Part shown: positions 5,633-9,147 of the stretch, one piece after another
How positions within the stretch are numbered: the stretch's first letter is position 1
How the letters are laid out: the number at the start of each line of letters is the position of its first letter
From: CAZVFE01 sp964626405
GTDB taxonomy: Bacteria > Bacteroidota > Bacteroidia > Cytophagales > Spirosomataceae
Assembly (NCBI GenBank): GCA_964626405.1
Contig: CAZVFE010000062.1
Coordinates: 1-9,147, forward strand
Length of the DNA: 9,147 bases
Direction of reading: 5' to 3'
Made by a program: the position numbers and the translations under genes
The notes under the pieces: generated by a model
Seen by the model: the letters and a program-made list of their open reading frames with translations, nothing else
The model's database searches: none
What the model was told of the DNA's origin: nothing

Positions 5633-6847
5633 ATGAAAAAAATACTTATAACAATCGGCCTGTATTGCTCATTTATATTTGGGACGTCCGCTCAAGATTA
5701 TCAGGCTCAATCTGATTCAGATTTTGTAAAGAGAAAACTTAAAATTGAAGAAGTCAATTTAATTGAGGGTTATTACCATCAAAATGGAAATAATTCCGCT
5801 ATTACGGGTGGAATTGGTTCAGAATTATTACATGATTTTGAAAATTCACTGGATGTTGTTTTAACAAAAGAGGACCGATACGGAAGAAAACATAGTATTT
5901 CTATTGATGCAAATATCGATTTTTATACTTCTGCCTCTTCTGATAAAATAGATCCTCTTACCATTGGTTCTGCTTCCAGTAACGACTGGCATTTATATCC
6001 AAGTATTTCTTGGTCTGTTGAGGACGAAAAAACTGGAATAACACAGTCTCTATCTTATGCCTTTTCTAGAGAATTTGATTATAAATCTCATGGATTTACT
6101 GCTGGTATTAATTTTCAGTCCAAAGATAAAAATAGGGATTTAAATTTAAGAGGATCTGCCTTTATTGATACCTATATGGCAATTCTTCCAGCAGAATTAA
6201 GATCGATGACCTATCCTTCTGGTGCTAAAACTGATCGTATTGGAATATCTTTCAAAGGAAGAAATACTTTTGCCTTTGCAAGTTCACTTTCCCAAGTTAT
6301 CACAGACCGACTGCAATTATTGGTAATGGTGGAACCAGCCTATCAACAAGGGTTTTTGTCGACACCCTTCCATAGAGTTTATTTTTCCAATGGAGATGTG
6401 ACAACCGAAAAACTACCCGCAGAAAGATTAAAAATCCCAATAGGATTCAGAGGTTCTTATTTTTTGGGTGATCGAATAGTTTTAAGAGGTTTTTATCGGT
6501 TTTATTGGGACGATTGGGGAATGATAGCCCATACTGGAAGTTTGGAGGTGCCATATAAATTTACCCCATTCCTATCGATTAGCCCTTTCGCTCGTTATAA
6601 TATCCAAGGCAAAGTACGATATTTTAGGCCTTATGGGTATCATGATGTTAATTCAGAATTTTATACTTCAGATTACGACTTATCTACTTTTAGTTCTTGG
6701 TTTGTTGGGTCTGGACTAAGAATGTCTCCTCCTGGAGGAATTTTAGGAATTTCGCATATTAACTCCATGGAATTGCGATATGGATACTACACTCGTTCCA
6801 ATGGAATGCAGGCCCATAGTGTAACCGTGGCCTTTAAATTTAAATAA
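5633..6847 (+). CDS. DUF3570 family predicted outer-membrane beta-barrel protein
   Basis: A 404-residue exported protein with a Sec signal peptide ending TSA|Q (A20/Q21). The rest is rich in alternating aromatic and polar strands with short turns, as expected for an outer-membrane beta-barrel. The C-terminus, VTVAFKFK, is amphipathic and strand-like. DUF3570-type landmarks include an early EGYYHQNGNNSAITGG region, YTSASSDKIDP (98-108) and DWHLYPSISWS (from residue 118). It begins 11 bp after the DUF4266 stop and ends the tightly packed cluster. The next gene is 43 bp away. The biochemical role of the family is not established as far as I know. Context suggests it works with the lipopeptide and flavin/thiol enzymes, for example as its outer-membrane partner or conduit. 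Confidence 0.87.
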   Translation: MKKILITIGLYCSFIFGTSAQDYQAQSDSDFVKRKLKIEEVNLIEGYYHQNGNNSAITGGIGSELLHDFENSLDVVLTKEDRYGRKHSISIDANIDFYTSASSDKIDPLTIGSASSNDWHLYPSISWSVEDEKTGITQSLSYAFSREFDYKSHGFTAGINFQSKDKNRDLNLRGSAFIDTYMAILPAELRSMTYPSGAKTDRIGISFKGRNTFAFASSLSQVITDRLQLLVMVEPAYQQGFLSTPFHRVYFSNGDVTTEKLPAERLKIPIGFRGSYFLGDRIVLRGFYRFYWDDWGMIAHTGSLEVPYKFTPFLSISPFARYNIQGKVRYFRPYGYHDVNSEFYTSDYDLSTFSSWFVGSGLRMSPPGGILGISHINSMELRYGYYTRSNGMQAHSVTVAFKFK

Positions 6848-6890
6848 TCTGATTTGAGTAATTTTTTAAATAGTGTGACTTTTTATTTCA

Positions 6891-8240
6891 ATGAACCTAT
6901 TTAGAAAATTACTCCTTTTTTTTTCCATTATTTTATGGAATCAATTTGCCGTTTTTTCGCAAAAAAATATTGTGAAAGCAAACGATGCTAATGCACCATT
7001 GCATGCTCTTCAACCTGATTATCCCATAAATTATTCTGTTCCTGTTCCAAGTGAAGTAAAAGCCCAAGTTGATAAGGTTTGGAATTATTTGGAAAAGTCA
7101 ACCCCTAAATCCCTAGTAAATGAAAAAGGTGATATTTGGAGTGCGGGTATGCCTTATAATGCTAAATTGAAATTTGCCGAAGGGGATTTTCGCCCCATTT
7201 CCTATGAGTATGGGGTCACGTATTCTGGAATGTTAGAATGGTATAGAATAACCAATGAATATAAATATTATTCCTTTGTGGAGGATCGATTAGATTTCAT
7301 TTCAGATGCAATGCCATCAGCCATTGATTTTGATAATGGGGAGAATAATCATATTTTAAGGGGTTTGGTTAGGCCAAAGGCATTAGATGATATTGGTGCT
7401 ATGGCAATGGCTATCATAAAAGCCAAGAAATATGGATATTCAAAAAATATTGATGAGATTATCAGAAGAGCAGAGAAATTTATTCTTGAAGAAGAACATC
7501 GTCTCCCTGATAATACACTTGTTAGAATTCGCCCACTAAAAAATACCCTATGGTTAGATGATTTATACATGGCCTTACCTGCGCTGGTTCAAATGGGAAA
7601 TCTTACCGGAGAACCAAGGTTTTATGAGGAAGTAAATCTTCAGTTTAATGCGTATTTCAAGAGAATGTTTAATAAAGATTTAGGAATTTATATGCATGGT
7701 TATTTAGAAGGTGCAGAAAGACATCCTGAATTTCATTGGGGAAGAGCAAATGGTTGGGCATTATTGACAGCCTGTGAAATTTTAGAATACTTGCCAGAAG
7801 ATTCTCCTTTTAGACAAAATATCATGGAGAAAATGAAAATGCATTTAAATGGTTTATTAAATCTTCAATCTGGATCAGGATTTTGGCATCAATTATTAGA
7901 TAAGGAGGATTCTTATTTAGAAACCTCTGCAACAGCCATATATACCTATGTAATTGCAAAAGGAGTAAATAAAGGCTGGCTAGATACAAGAGTTTATGGT
8001 CCTGCTGCAATATTAGGTTGGCAGGCAGTACAATCAAAAGTAAATGGAATTGGCCAGGTAGAGGGAACCTGTGTTGGAACTGGTTTAGCGTGGGATCCAG
8101 CATTTTATTATCATAGACCAATTTCACCTTATGCAGCACATGCATATGGTCCATTTTTATTGGCAGGTTCTGCCATTTATGAAATGCTTTCAAACCAAGG
8201 CTTTCATATAAATGATTCTGCCATACATATTAAAGAATAA
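6891..8240 (+). CDS. Unsaturated uronyl hydrolase, glycoside hydrolase family 88/105
   Basis: Hydrolyses the unsaturated uronic acid from the non-reducing end of oligosaccharides made by polysaccharide lyases, by hydration of the C4-C5 double bond. The 449-residue protein has an N-terminal signal peptide ending near VFS|Q (S23/Q24), so it is probably periplasmic. Landmarks of the (alpha/alpha)6 fold are ALDDIG (D166/D167), TLWLDDLYMALP with likely catalytic D223, FHWGRANGW (281-289), and SGFWHQLLDKEDSYLETSATA. These fit GH105 (YteR/YesR-like) slightly better than GH88. The natural substrate could be rhamnogalacturonan, another pectin, ulvan or similar; sequence alone does not decide. kduD follows after 19 bp, which supports uronate catabolism. 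It lies 43 bp after the DUF3570 gene; a separate promoter is not evident. Confidence 0.88.
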   Translation: MNLFRKLLLFFSIILWNQFAVFSQKNIVKANDANAPLHALQPDYPINYSVPVPSEVKAQVDKVWNYLEKSTPKSLVNEKGDIWSAGMPYNAKLKFAEGDFRPISYEYGVTYSGMLEWYRITNEYKYYSFVEDRLDFISDAMPSAIDFDNGENNHILRGLVRPKALDDIGAMAMAIIKAKKYGYSKNIDEIIRRAEKFILEEEHRLPDNTLVRIRPLKNTLWLDDLYMALPALVQMGNLTGEPRFYEEVNLQFNAYFKRMFNKDLGIYMHGYLEGAERHPEFHWGRANGWALLTACEILEYLPEDSPFRQNIMEKMKMHLNGLLNLQSGSGFWHQLLDKEDSYLETSATAIYTYVIAKGVNKGWLDTRVYGPAAILGWQAVQSKVNGIGQVEGTCVGTGLAWDPAFYYHRPISPYAAHAYGPFLLAGSAIYEMLSNQGFHINDSAIHIKE

Positions 8241-8259
8241 GGATCTAAATAAAAATTAT

Positions 8260-9015
8260 ATGTTTGATTTAAGTGGAAAAATAGCTTTGGTTACCGGTTG
8301 CAAAAGAGGGATTGGAATGGCAATGGCTTTGGGACTTGCCGAAGCAGGAGCTGATATTATTGGAGTTTCAGCAAGTTTAGAACTTGAGAATTCTGAGATT
8401 GAAGCAAAAGTAAAGGCATTAGGACGAAAATTTAAGGCTTATCAAGCGGATTTTTCTAACCGTGAATCACTTTATAATTTTATCAAAAAAGTTTTAATTG
8501 AATTTCCACGTATCGATATTTTAGTGAATAATGCAGGAACCATCCTTCGGGATCCTGCTGCTGACCATTCCGATGAATTTTGGGATGAGGTTATGGAAGT
8601 AAATTTAAATTCCCAGTTTATTCTTTCTAGAGAAATAGGGAGAAGGATGATCGAGGAAGGTTCAGGAAAAATAATTTTTACCGCTTCCTTATTAAGTTTT
8701 CAAGGAGGGATTACTGTTCCAGGTTATGCCGCCTCAAAAGGAGGGATAGCACGCCTTACCCAAGCATTAGCAAACGAATGGGCAGGAAAAGGGGTAAATG
8801 TAAATGCAATTGCTCCAGGTTATATTGCAACCGATAATACGGAAGCCCTGAGAAATGATAAAACGAGGCATGACGCTATATTAGGACGTATTCCTGCAGG
8901 AAGATGGGGTGAGCCAGAGGATTTTAAAGGACCAGTAGTGTTCCTGGCCTCTAAAGCAGCTGATTATGTTCACGGGGAAATCCTTACCGTAGACGGTGGC
9001 TGGATGGGAAGATAA
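8260..9015 (+). CDS. kduD: 2-dehydro-3-deoxy-D-gluconate 5-dehydrogenase KduD
   Basis: Cytoplasmic SDR that interconverts 2,5-diketo-3-deoxygluconate and 2-keto-3-deoxygluconate with NAD(H), the step after KduI in degradation of unsaturated uronates. The protein has 251 residues. It has TGCKRGIG (12-19), NNAG (90-93), S143, and Y156/K160 (YAASK). Long blocks are strongly KduD-like compared with the E. coli protein as I remember it: LLSFQGGITVPGY, NEWAGKGVNVNAIAPGY, RIPAGRWGEPEDF and LTVDGGWMGR. The ATG at 8260 gives the family-typical beginning MFDLSGKIALVTG. The in-frame ATG at 8212 would add 16 unrelated residues and overlap the hydrolase gene. The 19-bp gap after the GH105 gene supports one operon. 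kduI and a 2-keto-3-deoxygluconate kinase are not visible here. Confidence 0.94.
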   Translation: MFDLSGKIALVTGCKRGIGMAMALGLAEAGADIIGVSASLELENSEIEAKVKALGRKFKAYQADFSNRESLYNFIKKVLIEFPRIDILVNNAGTILRDPAADHSDEFWDEVMEVNLNSQFILSREIGRRMIEEGSGKIIFTASLLSFQGGITVPGYAASKGGIARLTQALANEWAGKGVNVNAIAPGYIATDNTEALRNDKTRHDAILGRIPAGRWGEPEDFKGPVVFLASKAADYVHGEILTVDGGWMGR

Positions 9016-9025
9016 GGGAAGGATA

Positions 9026-9057
9026 TTTTAGCCCATGAATTTATTCGTGGGATAAAA
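9026..9057. repeat. Imperfect palindrome (stem-loop) after kduD
   Basis: Arms at 9026-9039 (TTTTAGCCCATGAA) and 9044-9057 (TTCGTGGGATAAAA) can form a 14-bp stem with one G-A mismatch and one G-U wobble around the loop TTTA. It starts 11 bp after the kduD stop. It may mark the transcript end or be a dispersed REP-like element. It is not a canonical intrinsic terminator, because the T-run precedes the stem and no T-run follows on either strand. Confidence 0.55.
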
Positions 9058-9060
9058 TAA

Positions 9061-9074
9061 AGAGTGAAGAGTGA
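9061..9074. repeat. Short tandem repeat, 2 x AGAGTGA
   Basis: Two perfect adjacent 7-bp copies at 9061-9067 and 9068-9074 lie between the palindrome and the AT-rich tandem repeat. They could be replication-slippage product or part of a dispersed intergenic element. No function is assigned. Confidence 0.6.
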
Positions 9075-9106
9075 ATTAATAATTAAGAATTAATAATTAA
9101 GAATTA
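9074..9106. repeat. AT-rich 14-bp tandem repeat, about 2.4 copies
   Basis: The unit AATTAATAATTAAG occurs perfectly at 9074-9087 and 9088-9101, followed by a partial copy AATTA at 9102-9106. The last base is the A of a possible start codon. Each unit is itself nearly palindromic. The copy number could vary between strains and alter spacing upstream of the next gene, which is inference. Confidence 0.75.
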
Positions 9107-9147
9107 TGAAAAAATTAAAATTTTCTTTTCCATTGCCAACAATTTTG
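9106..9147 (+). CDS. Possible start of a further gene (14 codons, cut by window end)
   Basis: The ATG at 9106 opens a frame reading MKKLKFSFPLPTIL, with no stop before the window ends. The basic then hydrophobic beginning would suit a membrane protein or signal peptide. It lies 90 bp after kduD on the same strand, beyond the palindrome and repeats. Too little is present to name a family; a uronate or organic-acid transporter would make sense in context but is a guess. Confidence 0.4.
   Translation, partial: MKKLKFSFPLPTIL

Larger units (their letters stand above)
3355..6847 (+). other. Predicted five-gene envelope redox operon
   Basis: Five same-strand genes run with gaps of 14, 1, -4 and 11 bp: Rieske lipoprotein, exported thioredoxin, ApbE flavin transferase, DUF4266 lipoprotein and DUF3570 barrel. 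The spacing supports a single transcript. Four of the five encode export signals (two lipoboxes and two Sec-type signals), so the products should meet at the cell envelope; ApbE is the exception. The joint function is inferred. Confidence 0.75.

Noticed and set aside
6848..6890. Dedicated promoter for the GH105 gene
   Set aside because: TTTG at 6853-6856 is present, but the following TAGTGTGA is a poor match to TAnnTTTG and the spacing is only 14 bp.
7822..8193. Minus-strand open frame opposite the GH105 gene
   Set aside because: It lies entirely within a strongly supported hydrolase gene, and its translation is low-complexity Leu/His-rich with no recognisable domain.
8212..8259. Upstream in-frame ATG extending KduD by 16 residues
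   Set aside because: The extension overlaps the GH105 coding end by 29 bp and has no KduD-like residues; MFDLSGK at 8260 matches the family start.
9061..9106. CRISPR-like or attachment-site repeats
   Set aside because: The repeats are directly adjacent without spacers, very AT-rich and short, with no cas, integrase or tRNA gene nearby.

Overview
This AT-rich window looks like chromosomal DNA from a member of the Bacteroidota, probably a Cytophagales/Cyclobacteriaceae-type organism. The placement is inferred from gene content (DUF3570 and DUF4266 proteins, a Bacteroidota-style DUF2061 protein, a lipoprotein-rich gene set), the lack of strong Shine-Dalgarno sequences, and a TAnnTTTG promoter-like box. 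No rRNA, tRNA, CRISPR array or transposase gene was seen.

The layout is two transcription units diverging from a 75-bp region at 2977-3051. On the minus strand (2976 down to 23) lies a tightly packed trio: a short-chain dehydrogenase with a TTG start, an SLC45/sucrose-symporter-like MFS permease, and a PfkB-family fructokinase. The gaps are 2 and 9 bp. This reads as uptake and phosphorylation of a fructose-containing sugar; the dehydrogenase's substrate is unknown.

On the plus strand, a small DUF2061 membrane protein (3052-3282) comes first. Five closely spaced genes follow (3355-6847): a Rieske [2Fe-2S] lipoprotein, an exported thioredoxin-fold protein with a WCAPC site, an ApbE flavin transferase, a 72-residue DUF4266 lipoprotein ending in CGCN, and a DUF3570 predicted outer-membrane beta-barrel. 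Gaps are 14, 1, -4 and 11 bp, so they very likely form one operon. The combination of iron-sulfur, thiol-disulfide and covalent-flavin chemistry with a Cys-tailed lipopeptide and a barrel suggests an uncharacterised cell-envelope redox or protein-maturation system. This is the most interesting part of the window.

The last block (6891-9015) is a uronate catabolism pair: an exported GH88/GH105-type unsaturated uronyl hydrolase and KduD. The hydrolase would release unsaturated uronic acid from lyase-cut pectic or similar acidic oligosaccharides. KduD reduces or interconverts the downstream ketouronate. KduI, KdgK and the lyases are not in the window.

The right end holds an imperfect palindrome, two short tandem repeats, and the first 14 codons of a possible further gene.
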